From: Sphingopyxis macrogoltabida
GTDB taxonomy: Bacteria > Pseudomonadota > Alphaproteobacteria > Sphingomonadales > Sphingomonadaceae
Assembly: GCA_003241685.1 (NCBI GenBank)
Contig: QFPJ01000006.1
Coordinates: 103,150 to 167,149 of the forward strand
Length of the DNA: 64,000 nucleotides
Direction of reading: 5' to 3'
Positions within the stretch are counted from its first letter, which is position 1, and each line of letters starts with the position of its first letter. Positions 52,317 through 63,774 of this stretch are shown here, piece by piece. The position numbers and the translations under genes were made by a program. Under the pieces are notes generated by a model. The model was given only the letters and a program-made list of their open reading frames with translations, was not told the origin of the DNA and searched no databases.

Positions 52317-55139
52317 ATGAACCTCGAACGACAAAGCTTCGACATCGACGAGCCGCAGGCCGGCCCCAGCTGGGCGCCGAAGAACTGGCCGCTGATCGAC
52401 AGCGACGACCTGACCGCCGCGCTGGACCCGCAGCAGATGCAGGTCGCGGTGAAGGCGGCCGCGGCAAAGGCCGGGGCGCCGCTGTCGAATGCCGAGGTCG
52501 AGCGCGCGGCCGATGATTCGATCCGCGCGATGATGCTGATCCGCACCTATCGCGTGCGCGGCCATCTGGCGGCCAATCTCGATCCGCTGGGGCTCAGCCA
52601 GCGCGAACTGCCCGCCGACCTGACGCCCGAATATCACGGCTTCGTCGGCGCCGATCAGGATCGCCCCGTTTATCTGGGCGGTACGCTGGGCCTGGAAAAA
52701 GCGACGATCCGCGAGGTCGTCGCGATCCTGCAGGCCAATTACTGCGGCGCCGTCGGGCTGGAATATATGTACATCACCGATCTGGAGGAACGCCAGTTCC
52801 TGCAGGAACGGATGGAAGGCGCCGACAAGATCATCGAATTTTCGGTGCCGGGCAAGCGCGCCATCCTGAACAAGGTGATCGAGGCGGAGGAATGGGAAAA
52901 ATTCCTCGCCCGCAAATATGTCGGGACCAAGCGGTTCGGGCTCGACGGCGGCGAATCGATGATCCCCGCGATGGAAGCCATCATCAAATATGGCGGCCAG
53001 TACGGCGTGCGCGAAATCGTCTATGGCATGGCGCACCGCGGGCGGCTCAACATGCTCGCGAACGTGATGGCGAAGCCCTATAAGGTGATCTTCCACGAAT
53101 TCGCGGGCGGCAGCGCGAACCCCGACGATATCGGCGGGTCGGGCGACGTCAAATATCACCTGGGCACCTCCACCGACCGCGAATTCGACGGCATTTCGGT
53201 ACATATGTCGCTGGTTCCCAACCCCTCGCACCTCGAAGCGGTCGATCCGGTCGTTCTCGGCAAGGTGCGCGCGCAGCAGGTGGTGCGCGACGATCTGGTC
53301 AAGCATGAACAGGTGCTGCCGGTCCTGATCCACGGCGACGCGGCGTTCGCGGGGCAGGGTATCGTTTGGGAATGCCTCGGCTTTTCGGGCATCCGCGGCT
53401 ATAATACCGGCGGCTGCATCCATTTCATCGTCAACAACCAGATCGGTTTCACGACCAGCCCGCAATTCGCGCGCTCGTCGCCCTATCCGTCGGACGTCGC
53501 GAAGGGCGTTCAGGCGCCGATCCTGCACGTCAACGGCGACGATCCCGAAGCCGTGACCTTCGCCTGCAAGCTCGCGATCGATTTCCGCCAGCGTTTCAAG
53601 CGCGACGTCGTCATCGACATGTGGTGCTATCGCCGCTTCGGCCACAATGAAGGCGACGAACCGTCGTTCACCCAGCCGCTGATGTACGCGCGCATCCGCA
53701 AGCATCCCCCGGTGTCGCAGCTGTGCGCCGCCAAGCTGGAAGCCGAAGGCGTCATCGATGCCGGCTGGGCTGACGCGCGGCGCGGCGAGTTCGTCGCCTA
53801 TCTGGAGCGCGAGTTCGACGCGGCGAAAAGCTACAAGCCCAACAAGGCGGACTGGTTCGCCGGGCGCTGGTCCGGCCTCTATGCGCCGACCGATCCGGAG
53901 GGCGCGCGCCGCAACATTTCGACCGGGGTCAGCGAAAAGCTGTTCGATTCGATCGGCCGCACGCTGACCACGGTTCCGGACGATCTGGAAGTGCACAAGA
54001 CGCTGCGCCGCGTGATCGACGCGCGCGCCGCGATGTTCGCGGACAAGAGCGACACCGAGGTGTTCGACTGGGCGACGTCCGAATCGCTCGCCTTCGGCAC
54101 GCTGCTCAGCGAAGGCTATCAGGTCCGCCTGTCGGGTCAGGATTCGGGCCGCGGCACCTTCAGCCAGCGCCACGCCGTCTGGGTCGACCAGAAGGACGAG
54201 ACCAAATATGTGCCGCTGACCACCGTGCCGCACGGCCGGTTCGAAGTGCTCGACAGCCCGCTGTCCGAATATGGCGTGCTGGGCTTCGAATATGGCTATG
54301 CGATGGCCGATCCGAAGAGCCTCGTGCTGTGGGAAGCGCAGTTCGGCGACTTCGCCAATGGCGCGCAGATCATGATCGATCAGTTCATCGCCGCGGGCGA
54401 GGCGAAGTGGCTGCGTGCCAACGGTCTCGTGCTGCTGCTGCCGCACGGCTATGAAGGACAGGGGCCGGAACATAGCTCGGCGCGCCTCGAACGCTTCCTG
54501 CAACTGTGCGCGGGCGACAATATCCAGGTGTGCAATATTTCGACCCCGTCGAACTATTTCCACGTCCTGCGCCGCCAGATGCTGCGGTCGTTCCGCAAGC
54601 CGCTGATCATCATGACGCCCAAGTCGCTGCTCCGTCACAAGCTGGCGGTGTCGCAGCGGTCGGACTTCATCGGCGAAGCGCATTTCCGGCGCATCATGTC
54701 GGATCGCACGCCGCCGGCCGACAAGGACATCAAGCGCGTCGTCCTGTGTTCGGGCAAGGTCGGTTACGACCTGATGGAAGCGCGCGACGCCGCGGGCATC
54801 GCCGACACGACCGTGATCCGCATCGAACAGCTTTATCCCTTCCCGGGAGAGCCGCTGGCGGTCCGGCTCAAGCGCATGCCGAAGCTGGAGGATGTCGTCT
54901 GGGCGCAGGAAGAACCGCGCAACAACGGCAGCTGGTTCTTCGTCGAACCCTTCATCGAAGAGGCGCTGAACGAGGCCGGCCATAAAGGCATGCGCCCGCG
55001 TTACGCGGGCCGCGCCGCCGCCGCATCGCCCGCCACCGGACTGATGAGCCGCCACCAGACCGAACAGGCGGCGCTCGTCGCCGATGCGCTGGGCCTGTCG
55101 GTTCGCGCCGAAATCCGCCGCGCGAAAGGCAAGGCATAA
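52317..55139 (+). CDS. sucA: 2-oxoglutarate dehydrogenase E1 component
   Basis: The 940-residue thiamine-diphosphate enzyme matches SucA in length and order: an N-terminal segment, a ThDP-binding region with GDAAFAGQGIVWE and NNQIGFTT, and the C-terminal transketolase-like part with GRGTFSQRH and LPHGYEGQGPEHSSARLER. It decarboxylates 2-oxoglutarate and transfers succinyl to the lipoyl group of SucB. It lies after the GIY-YIG gene and its flanking repeats, 115 bp past the nuclease stop. Confidence 0.97.
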   Translation: MNLERQSFDIDEPQAGPSWAPKNWPLIDSDDLTAALDPQQMQVAVKAAAAKAGAPLSNAEVERAADDSIRAMMLIRTYRVRGHLAANLDPLGLSQRELPADLTPEYHGFVGADQDRPVYLGGTLGLEKATIREVVAILQANYCGAVGLEYMYITDLEERQFLQERMEGADKIIEFSVPGKRAILNKVIEAEEWEKFLARKYVGTKRFGLDGGESMIPAMEAIIKYGGQYGVREIVYGMAHRGRLNMLANVMAKPYKVIFHEFAGGSANPDDIGGSGDVKYHLGTSTDREFDGISVHMSLVPNPSHLEAVDPVVLGKVRAQQVVRDDLVKHEQVLPVLIHGDAAFAGQGIVWECLGFSGIRGYNTGGCIHFIVNNQIGFTTSPQFARSSPYPSDVAKGVQAPILHVNGDDPEAVTFACKLAIDFRQRFKRDVVIDMWCYRRFGHNEGDEPSFTQPLMYARIRKHPPVSQLCAAKLEAEGVIDAGWADARRGEFVAYLEREFDAAKSYKPNKADWFAGRWSGLYAPTDPEGARRNISTGVSEKLFDSIGRTLTTVPDDLEVHKTLRRVIDARAAMFADKSDTEVFDWATSESLAFGTLLSEGYQVRLSGQDSGRGTFSQRHAVWVDQKDETKYVPLTTVPHGRFEVLDSPLSEYGVLGFEYGYAMADPKSLVLWEAQFGDFANGAQIMIDQFIAAGEAKWLRANGLVLLLPHGYEGQGPEHSSARLERFLQLCAGDNIQVCNISTPSNYFHVLRRQMLRSFRKPLIIMTPKSLLRHKLAVSQRSDFIGEAHFRRIMSDRTPPADKDIKRVVLCSGKVGYDLMEARDAAGIADTTVIRIEQLYPFPGEPLAVRLKRMPKLEDVVWAQEEPRNNGSWFFVEPFIEEALNEAGHKGMRPRYAGRAAAASPATGLMSRHQTEQAALVADALGLSVRAEIRRAKGKA

Positions 55140-55148
55140 TTGCCGGAT

Positions 55149-55216
55149 GGTCCCCCGCGAAGGTGGGGGCCCATATCCGAACGTCAGATGATGGACCCCG
55201 GCCTTCGCGGGGGAAC
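55149..55216. repeat. Palindromic repeat pair between sucA and sucB
   Basis: A left arm (TCCCCCGCGAAGGTGGGGGC) and a right arm (ACCCCGGCCTTCGCGGGGGA) face each other across about 27 bp. It is the fourth location of this class within 4.5 kb (50.8, 51.8, 52.2, 55.2 kb). Confidence 0.86.
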
Positions 55217-55233
55217 GAGGAAGAGAAGATAGA

Positions 55234-56472
<1,239 letters not shown>

Positions 56473-56515
56473 TCCGCGGCCATGCCGGTCTCTCGGGGTG
56501 ACGGAGTATGAAGCG

Positions 56516-56830
56516 ATGACGAACAGGACTGGTGCCGCATTCGGCCTGGCGCTTCTTGCGAGCCTGACGGCCTGCGGCGATGCCGGCAGCACCATGCAAA
56601 AAGGCTTTGAAGACGGCTTTAAGGCCCAGTTCGTCGACAATTTCACCCGGTCGTGCCAGTCGAGCGCGGGGGATAGCGGGCTGGCGGCGGAAAAAATCGC
56701 GGAGGTGTGCAAATGCGCCGCGGAAACGCTGATCGAAAAGCATGAGGTCGGCGAACTGACGTCGATGAAGCCCGACGATGCGATGCCGGTGATGAAGGAA
56801 TGCGCCGCCAAATCGGGGCTGTCCGTTTAA
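56516..56830 (+). CDS. Small hypothetical lipoprotein between sucB and lpdA
   Basis: The 104-residue protein has a lipoprotein signal (lipobox LTAC, Cys20) and three further Cys (one CKC pair, one near the end) in the mature part. It is not a known TCA component. GGAG at 56503-56506 supports the ATG at 56516. Its position between sucB and lpdA suggests co-transcription only. Confidence 0.72.
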   Translation: MTNRTGAAFGLALLASLTACGDAGSTMQKGFEDGFKAQFVDNFTRSCQSSAGDSGLAAEKIAEVCKCAAETLIEKHEVGELTSMKPDDAMPVMKECAAKSGLSV

Positions 56831-56883
56831 GCTGTTCAAGCGGCTGGCGATGCCGTGCCGCCGCGATTTTGAGGTAAGGGATT

Positions 56884-58281
<1,398 letters not shown>

Positions 58282-58286
58282 CGGCC

Positions 58287-59162
58287 ATGCCGACGGCGCG
58301 CGATCAGCCCGTGGCATTGCCGCCGCCCTGGCTGGCGGCAGCGGCGCTCATCGCTGCGGTTGCGAGCGGCCTGTTGCTGTTCCGTATCGGCGGCGCGCCT
58401 TCGGCCTATGTGCCGCTCAACGCCGCGGCGCTGCTTCTGGCGTTGGTTGCGATGTTCGCGGTGCCCACCGGGCGTTTGGGCGACCGGGGCGCGGCGCGGA
58501 TCGTCGCGCTCTGCCTCGCCGGGATCGGCGCGACGCTGGTCAGCGGCTTCGACCTCGACGGCGTTCGCCGCTGGTTGCCGCTCGGCCCGGTCCGGCTTCA
58601 TGCCGCGATGTTGCTTCTGCCGGCGATAATCGCCGCCCTGCCGCGCCTGTCCGACCGCTGGCAACTGGCGGCGGTGACGGCGGTCGCGGTGGTTGTGATG
58701 CTTCAGCCTGACTTTGCGGCGGCGCTGGCCCTTTGCGCCGGTTTCGCCGCATCGCACTGGCGGCGCTGGCGCGAACCGTCGATGGCCGCCGGGCATGTCG
58801 TGGTGGCGCTTTGCGCCATAGGCAGCGCCTTTCGCACCGATTCTCTGGCGCCGGTGCGCTTTGTCGAAAATGTCGTCGTCGATGGGTGGATCGTGCATCC
58901 GATGCTGGGGATGCTCCTGCTTGCGGCGCTGCTCCTCGCGATCGGGGCACCTGCCGCGGCAAAGGGGGCGGCTCGCGACAGCGCGGCGGGTGTCATGGGC
59001 GCCTGGGCCGGCTTTGCCGCCGCTTCGCTGGTCGGCGCTTATCCGACGCCGCTCGCCGGCTATGGGCCGGCGGCGATACTGGGCTATGGACTGGCGATGG
59101 CGGCGCTGCGCGGCCTGTCGGCGCGCGGGGGACCGGCCGGCCGGCCGGGGGCGCGCCGTTGA
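58287..59162 (+). CDS. Hypothetical polytopic membrane protein, remotely SEDS-like
   Basis: The 291-residue protein has about eight membrane helices. The middle segment (GVRRWLPLGPVRL, then LQPDFAAALAL about 50 residues later) resembles the FtsW/RodA loop with R-W-L-G-P and Q-P-D. The family's usual length is near 380-400 and the conserved C-terminal signature is not seen. So it may be a divergent or degenerate relative; this is a weak inference. It ends by overlapping the TTG start of the next gene. Confidence 0.62.
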   Translation: MPTARDQPVALPPPWLAAAALIAAVASGLLLFRIGGAPSAYVPLNAAALLLALVAMFAVPTGRLGDRGAARIVALCLAGIGATLVSGFDLDGVRRWLPLGPVRLHAAMLLLPAIIAALPRLSDRWQLAAVTAVAVVVMLQPDFAAALALCAGFAASHWRRWREPSMAAGHVVVALCAIGSAFRTDSLAPVRFVENVVVDGWIVHPMLGMLLLAALLLAIGAPAAAKGAARDSAAGVMGAWAGFAAASLVGAYPTPLAGYGPAAILGYGLAMAALRGLSARGGPAGRPGARR

Positions 59163-59782
59163 CCACCGAAACGATCGTCCGCCTGCTCGATCTGATCGGC
59201 ATCGGGGTCTTCGCGCTGTCGGGCGCGTTGATGGCGGTGCGGCTGCGCCAGACGCTGGTGACCGCCAGCTTCTTTGCGCTCGTCACCGGCGTGGGCGGGG
59301 GCAGCGTGCGCGACCTTCTGATCGGCGCGCCGGTATTCTGGGTCCAGGATGGCGCAATCGCCGCGGTGTGCATCGCGATCGCGCTGATCGTCTGGATCAC
59401 CCCCGAACGCTGGTGGCAGGGACAGCTGCTGGAATGGGCCGATGCCGTGGGGCTGGCCGCCTATGCCGTCTTTGGCACCGCCAAGGCCATCGCATGGGGC
59501 GTGCCACCGGTTCCGGCGCTGATGATGGGCATCATCACCGGTTGCGTCGGGGGGACGATCCGCGATGTGCTGGCGGGGGTGCCGTCGATCATCGTCCGCC
59601 CGGAAATCTATGTGACCGCCGCGGCGCTGGCGTCGGGGTTGTTTCTCCTGCTGCTGTGGCTGGGTCTCGGCACGCCCATCGCGGCGGCATCCGGCGCTAT
59701 CGCGGGCTTTCTGCTTCGGGCCGCGGCTATTCATTGGTCGCTCGCGCTGCCCGCTTACAGGGGTCATGGCGAACCGCGGTAG
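59159..59782 (+). CDS. TRIC-type cation channel family protein (UPF0126/YicG-like)
   Basis: The 207-residue protein has seven predicted membrane helices and a duplicated motif: GGGSVRDLLIG in the first half and GGTIRDVLAGVPS in the second, which is typical of the bacterial TRIC/UPF0126 family. It may conduct monovalent cations or have a transporter role. The start codon is probably TTG at 59159, overlapping the stop of the upstream membrane protein (TTGA). Confidence 0.84.
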   Translation: MTTETIVRLLDLIGIGVFALSGALMAVRLRQTLVTASFFALVTGVGGGSVRDLLIGAPVFWVQDGAIAAVCIAIALIVWITPERWWQGQLLEWADAVGLAAYAVFGTAKAIAWGVPPVPALMMGIITGCVGGTIRDVLAGVPSIIVRPEIYVTAAALASGLFLLLLWLGLGTPIAAASGAIAGFLLRAAAIHWSLALPAYRGHGEPR

Positions 59783-59831
59783 CCGCCGACGACGGCCGAG
59801 GCATGTTGCGGCGCGCGCCTGACGGGATTGC

Positions 59832-59879
59832 GACGGCACCGGCCAGCGCGTCGCCGCGCAGGTGGTCCCCGGTGCCGTC
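59832..59879. terminator. Inverted repeat between convergent genes
   Basis: GACGGCACCGG and CCGGTGCCGTC are perfect 11-bp complements with a 26-nt loop between the TRIC-type gene and the convergent DUF4402 gene. There is no clear T tract. It is a possible bidirectional stop. Confidence 0.4.
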
Positions 59880-59916
59880 TCCCCCCACATGCCCCGCGAA
59901 CAGGGCGGTCCCGGTA

Positions 59917-60474
59917 TCAGAGATAGTTGAGCGTGATGGTGAAGGTGCCGCTATAGTCGCCGGGCGCCTGGTTCGCATTGACCTCCAGCGTCGCGCCGAC
60001 CGGGAAATTATAATTGCCGAGCGGCGTCGTGATGCGGAAGCGCGTCGGCGACGTCGACAGGATGGCGGTCGGAGTGCTGCCGATCTCGAAATCGCGCACG
60101 CGCATCTGTTGTCCCGGTCCGGTGATCCAGATGTTGTTCGCGCCGAGCGAGATATTGACCTGGCGGTTGTAGCTGCCGAGCCCGGCGAAGCGGGCGGGTT
60201 CGCCGCTGTTGCCCGCCAGCGTCACGCCGCCGGTGCGGGTGCGGGTGCCGTCGGGATAAACGCGCACGGTGCCCGCATTGGTCGATGCGATGATGTCGCC
60301 GAAATCGAGGTCGTTGACCTTGAAGAAGGAGAGCGGGCGCAGAATGATCGCCTCTGCCTCGCCCTGCGCGTTCGCCTGGGCGAAGGCGGCGGGGGCGGCC
60401 GGGGCGGTCATCAGCGCGCACGCGGCGATGCCGCGCAGCACGGGCTGCGGGATAGGGGTGTGTCTGGTCCTCAC
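59917..60474 (-). CDS. DUF4402 domain exported protein
   Basis: The protein of about 185 residues has a signal peptide (about residues 1-32, ending with AFAQA) and a DUF4402-type beta-rich domain (LSFFKVNDLDFGDII, then GPGQQMRVRDFEIGS, and the closing GDYSGTFTITLNYL). Its role is unknown; related proteins look like minor pilin or adhesion subunits. The start is likely GTG at 60474 with AGGGG just before it. Confidence 0.8.
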   Translation of the reverse strand: MRTRHTPIPQPVLRGIAACALMTAPAAPAAFAQANAQGEAEAIILRPLSFFKVNDLDFGDIIASTNAGTVRVYPDGTRTRTGGVTLAGNSGEPARFAGLGSYNRQVNISLGANNIWITGPGQQMRVRDFEIGSTPTAILSTSPTRFRITTPLGNYNFPVGATLEVNANQAPGDYSGTFTITLNYL

Positions 60475-60586
60475 ATCGCCCCTGATAAGCGCGAACCGCC
60501 AATTTAGCGTTAACAGGCCGGTCAGCAGAATTTCTGTTCCGGACGGGGGCTTTCGCCGGTGCGGGCACGGGGCTATGGAGGCGGCC

Positions 60587-61510
60587 ATGAATGAAGCCGC
60601 GATCCGCATCGACGCTGTGTCCAAAACCTATGCCGGCGGCAAGCAGGCGCTCGACAAGGTCAGTTTCGACGTACCGCGCGGCGAAATCTTCGGGCTGCTC
60701 GGGCCGAACGGCGCGGGCAAGTCGACGCTGATCAACATATTGGCGGGCCTCGTGAACAAGACGGGGGGAACGGCGAATATCTGGGGCTTCGACATCGACG
60801 CCGATCCCCGCAACGCCAAATATTCGATCGGGATCGTGCCGCAGGAAATCGTCTTCGATCCCTTCTTCACGCCGTTCGAAACGCTGGAGAATCAGGCCGG
60901 CCTGTACGGCGTGCCGATGGAACGGCGCCTGTCGGACGAACTGCTCGCCGCGGTGCACCTGACCGACAAGCGCGACGCCTATGCCCGCACGCTGTCGGGG
61001 GGGATGAAGCGGCGCCTGCTGGTCGCCAAGGCGATGGTGCATTCGCCGCCGATCATCGTGCTCGACGAACCCACCGCCGGGGTCGACATCGAACTTCGGC
61101 AGCAGCTTTGGGACTATGTGCAGCGCCTGAACGATCGCGGCGTCACCGTCGTGCTGACGACGCATTATCTGGAAGAGGCGGAGGAACTGTGCGACCGGAT
61201 CGCGATCATCAACCATGGCCGGTTGATCGCGAACAAGCCGACGCGCGAACTGGTCGACATGGCGCGCGAAAAGATCGTCGTCGTGACGCTCGACGCCGAT
61301 GTGACCATATTGCCGACGCACCCCGCGTTCGAAAAGGTGGAGCGCGAAGGCGAACGCGGCCTCGCGATCAGCTTCAACAAGGACCGGATGAACGCCGGCG
61401 AGGTTCTCGCGGCGGTGAATGCGATGGGGCATGGCATCGTCGACGTGTCGACGCGCGAGGCCGATCTGGAAGATGTGTTCCTGAACCTGACGCGCGCGGC
61501 GAATGGGTGA
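60587..61510 (+). CDS. ABC transporter ATP-binding protein (orphan)
   Basis: The 307-residue protein is an ABC ATPase with Walker A GPNGAGKST, signature LSGGMKRRL and Walker B IIVLDEPTAGVD. The extra C-terminal region with a cluster of acidic residues is typical of the ABC-2 type exporters. No permease gene follows; the next gene is nadB. It may serve a permease encoded elsewhere. GGAGG lies just upstream of the ATG at 60587. Confidence 0.9.
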   Translation: MNEAAIRIDAVSKTYAGGKQALDKVSFDVPRGEIFGLLGPNGAGKSTLINILAGLVNKTGGTANIWGFDIDADPRNAKYSIGIVPQEIVFDPFFTPFETLENQAGLYGVPMERRLSDELLAAVHLTDKRDAYARTLSGGMKRRLLVAKAMVHSPPIIVLDEPTAGVDIELRQQLWDYVQRLNDRGVTVVLTTHYLEEAEELCDRIAIINHGRLIANKPTRELVDMAREKIVVVTLDADVTILPTHPAFEKVEREGERGLAISFNKDRMNAGEVLAAVNAMGHGIVDVSTREADLEDVFLNLTRAANG

Positions 61511-61520
61511 TCTTCTCTTC

Positions 61521-61602
61521 CCGTTCGTGTCGAGCGAAGTCGAGACACCCGTCAGGACAGCGCTGAGCCGAGGGGCATCTCGACTTTGCTCGAAGCGAAC
61601 GG
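61521..61602. repeat. Palindromic repeat pair, GTTCGTGTCGAGCGAAGTCG type
   Basis: A left arm (GTTCGTGTCGAGCGAAGTCG) and a right arm (CATCTCGACTTTGCTCGAAG) face each other over about 25 bp, with CCGTTCG/CGAACGG at the outer ends. It lies between the ABC ATPase gene and nadB, and differs in core from the C/G-rich class. Confidence 0.78.
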
Positions 61603-61609
61603 AATTTTG

Positions 61610-63196
61610 ATGTCAGATAATATTTCGCACGACGTCGTCATCGTCGGCTCCGGCGCCGCCGGGCTGACCGCCGCGATCGCGCTGGCCGACCGTTGCCGCG
61701 TGCTCGTGCTGGCAAAGGGCGAACTGACCGGCGGATCGACCGCCTGGGCCCAGGGCGGGATCGCCGCGGTGCTCGATGCGGGCGACACGTTCGACAATCA
61801 TATCGAGGACACGATGGTCGCGGGCGCGGGGCTGAACCGGCGCGAGACGGTCGAGTTCGTCGTCGAAAATGCGCCCCATGCGATCGCACGGCTCGTCGAA
61901 ATGGGCGTGCCCTTCAACAAGGACAGCGATGCGCTGCACCTGACGCGCGAGGGCGGCCATTCGCACCGCCGCATCGTCCATGTCGACGACGCGACCGGCT
62001 GGGCGGTGCAGGCGGCGCTGCTCAAGACGGCAGAGGCGCATCCGAACATCACGCTGTTGCCCGGGCAGGCGTGCATCGACCTGATCACCGGGCGGCACGA
62101 AGAGCGTTATTCGGGGTCGGGCCGCGTCTGGGGCGTCTATGCGCTGGACGAGAAGAGCGGCAAGGTGCGCGCGCACGTCGGCCGCGCGACGATCCTGGCC
62201 AGCGGCGGGGCGGGGCGCGTCTATCAATTTTCCACCGCGCCGCGTGGCGCGACGGGCGACGGCATCGCAATGGCGTGGCGGGCGGGCGCGCGCGTCAGCA
62301 ACATGGAGATGATGCAGTTCCACCCGACCTGCCTCTATAATCTGGAGGTCAAGAATTTCCTGATCACCGAGGCGGTGCGCGGCGAGGGCGGCATCCTGAA
62401 ACATCCCGTCACCGGCCATCGCTACATGCCCGATTATGACGCGCGCGCCGAACTGGCGCCGCGTGATGTCGTGGCCCGCGCCAATGACGACCAGATCAAG
62501 CGCTACGGGCTCGACTATGTCCATCTCGACATCAGCCACCTCGACCCCGATTTCGTCGCGGGGCATTTCCCGAACATCTATGACAAGCTGCTGACGCTGG
62601 GCATCGACATGACGAAGCAGCCGATCCCGGTGGTCCCCGCGCAGCATTATACCTGCGGCGGGGTGCTGATCGACCTTGACGGACGTACCGACCTGCCCGG
62701 GCTGTACGCGGCGGGCGAATGCACCGAAAGCGGGCTGCACGGCGCCAATCGCCTCGCGTCCAACAGCTTGCTCGAATGCTTTGTCTTCGGCGAGGCGGCG
62801 GCCAAGGACATCGTCGCGCGCTGGGACCAGCTCGATGCGCCCCCGCCGATCCGTGCCTGGGACGAAAGCCGCGTCACCGATTCGGACGAAGAGGTGATCA
62901 TCAAGCAGAACTGGACCGAAATCCGCCGCTTCATGTGGAATTATGTCGGCATCGTGCGCACCACGAAGCGGCTGGAGCGGGCGCAGCACCGCATCAACAT
63001 GATGACGCACGAGGTGGAGGATTATTACGGCCATTTCCGCGTGACGACCGACCTGATCGAACTCAGGAACCTGTTGCAATGCGCCGACCTGATCGTGCGC
63101 AGCGCGCTGCATCGCAAGGAAAGCCGCGGGCTGCACTATACGCTCGATTATCCCGATCTGCTGCCGCAGGCGGTCGACACGATATTGGTGCCCTGA
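61610..63196 (+). CDS. nadB: L-aspartate oxidase
   Basis: The 528-residue flavoprotein has the FAD-binding GSGAAGLTAAIALAD, GGSTAWAQGGIAA, and the substrate region with EGGHSHRRIVH. The length and the QHYTCGGVLIDLDG motif fit NadB rather than SdhA. It makes iminoaspartate for NAD biosynthesis. No nadA or nadC is adjacent. The upstream gap holds a palindromic repeat. Confidence 0.95.
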   Translation: MSDNISHDVVIVGSGAAGLTAAIALADRCRVLVLAKGELTGGSTAWAQGGIAAVLDAGDTFDNHIEDTMVAGAGLNRRETVEFVVENAPHAIARLVEMGVPFNKDSDALHLTREGGHSHRRIVHVDDATGWAVQAALLKTAEAHPNITLLPGQACIDLITGRHEERYSGSGRVWGVYALDEKSGKVRAHVGRATILASGGAGRVYQFSTAPRGATGDGIAMAWRAGARVSNMEMMQFHPTCLYNLEVKNFLITEAVRGEGGILKHPVTGHRYMPDYDARAELAPRDVVARANDDQIKRYGLDYVHLDISHLDPDFVAGHFPNIYDKLLTLGIDMTKQPIPVVPAQHYTCGGVLIDLDGRTDLPGLYAAGECTESGLHGANRLASNSLLECFVFGEAAAKDIVARWDQLDAPPPIRAWDESRVTDSDEEVIIKQNWTEIRRFMWNYVGIVRTTKRLERAQHRINMMTHEVEDYYGHFRVTTDLIELRNLLQCADLIVRSALHRKESRGLHYTLDYPDLLPQAVDTILVP

Positions 63197-63202
63197 AACG
63201 CG

Positions 63203-63238
63203 CGGCGCGCCGCGAACCCACCCGTCCGCGGCGCGCCG
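63203..63238. terminator. 12-bp perfect stem-loop after nadB
   Basis: CGGCGCGCCGCG and CGCGGCGCGCCG form a perfect 12-bp stem with a 12-nt loop between convergent nadB and the small membrane protein gene. There is no T tract. It is a likely transcription barrier for both directions. Confidence 0.5.
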
Positions 63239-63259
63239 GCTTCGATGGCGCCAAACCCC

Positions 63260-63691
63260 CTAAAGTGTCGCGACGATCGCCGCGACGATCAGGCCCCAGC
63301 CGAAGATCAGCACGGGCAGGATCAACACCTGCGCCGCGGCGCCCGCGCCGCCGAGGCGGCCGGTGTGCGTGTCGATGCCGTCCTGCATGAAGCGGTGCCA
63401 CGGCAGCGGCCGCGCGGCATGGCCGGGCTGCATCCGCACCCACATCGCGGGCACCGCAAAGGCCATGGCGATGGTGATGACGAAGATCGCCATCGGCACG
63501 ATCAGGCCCCGGTCGGAAAAGGCGGCCGCCATGACGCCGAGATAGGCGAAATAGAGGCCAACCGTTGCGGCATAGAGGCGCGTCGGCAGGTCGAAGCTGC
63601 GGACGACCCGGACGCCGCGATCGGGGAGGATGGCGTCGATCGGTGCAGGTGTTTCGACGCGGCGATAGTCGGCGGGACGATGCAGGCTCAT
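63260..63691 (-). CDS. Small membrane protein under an FNR/FixK-like box
   Basis: The 143-residue protein has three hydrophobic segments: two in the middle (YAATVGLYFAYLGVMAAAF, then the closely following IFVITIAMAFAVPAMWV) and one at the C-terminus (VLILPVLIFGWGLIVAAIV). No family is recognised. A perfect palindrome (CTTTGACCTCGGTCAAAG) lies about 60 bp upstream of its start. Confidence 0.7.
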   Translation of the reverse strand: MSLHRPADYRRVETPAPIDAILPDRGVRVVRSFDLPTRLYAATVGLYFAYLGVMAAAFSDRGLIVPMAIFVITIAMAFAVPAMWVRMQPGHAARPLPWHRFMQDGIDTHTGRLGGAGAAAQVLILPVLIFGWGLIVAAIVATL

Positions 63692-63742
63692 GGCGTGGCT
63701 CCTTCGTGATGGAGCCGGAATGCGCCGATTCGTCCGCTTATG

Positions 63743-63760
63743 CTTTGACCTCGGTCAAAG
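63743..63760 (-). promoter_or_regulatory. FNR/FixK-like palindrome CTTTGACCTCGGTCAAAG
   Basis: Perfect 8-bp arms around a TC dinucleotide. The inner TTGAC-N4-GTCAA has the spacing of FNR/FixK boxes. It lies about 52-69 bp before the ATG of the small membrane protein gene. A start point near 63711 would place it close to -41. This suggests oxygen-responsive control. Confidence 0.55.
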
Positions 63761-63774
63761 ATCCGCGCGGATCG

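Noticed and set aside
50797..55216. CRISPR-like array of short palindromic repeats
   Set aside because: The arms are inverted pairs separated by genes, with irregular spacing and no run of equal spacers; no cas gene is present.
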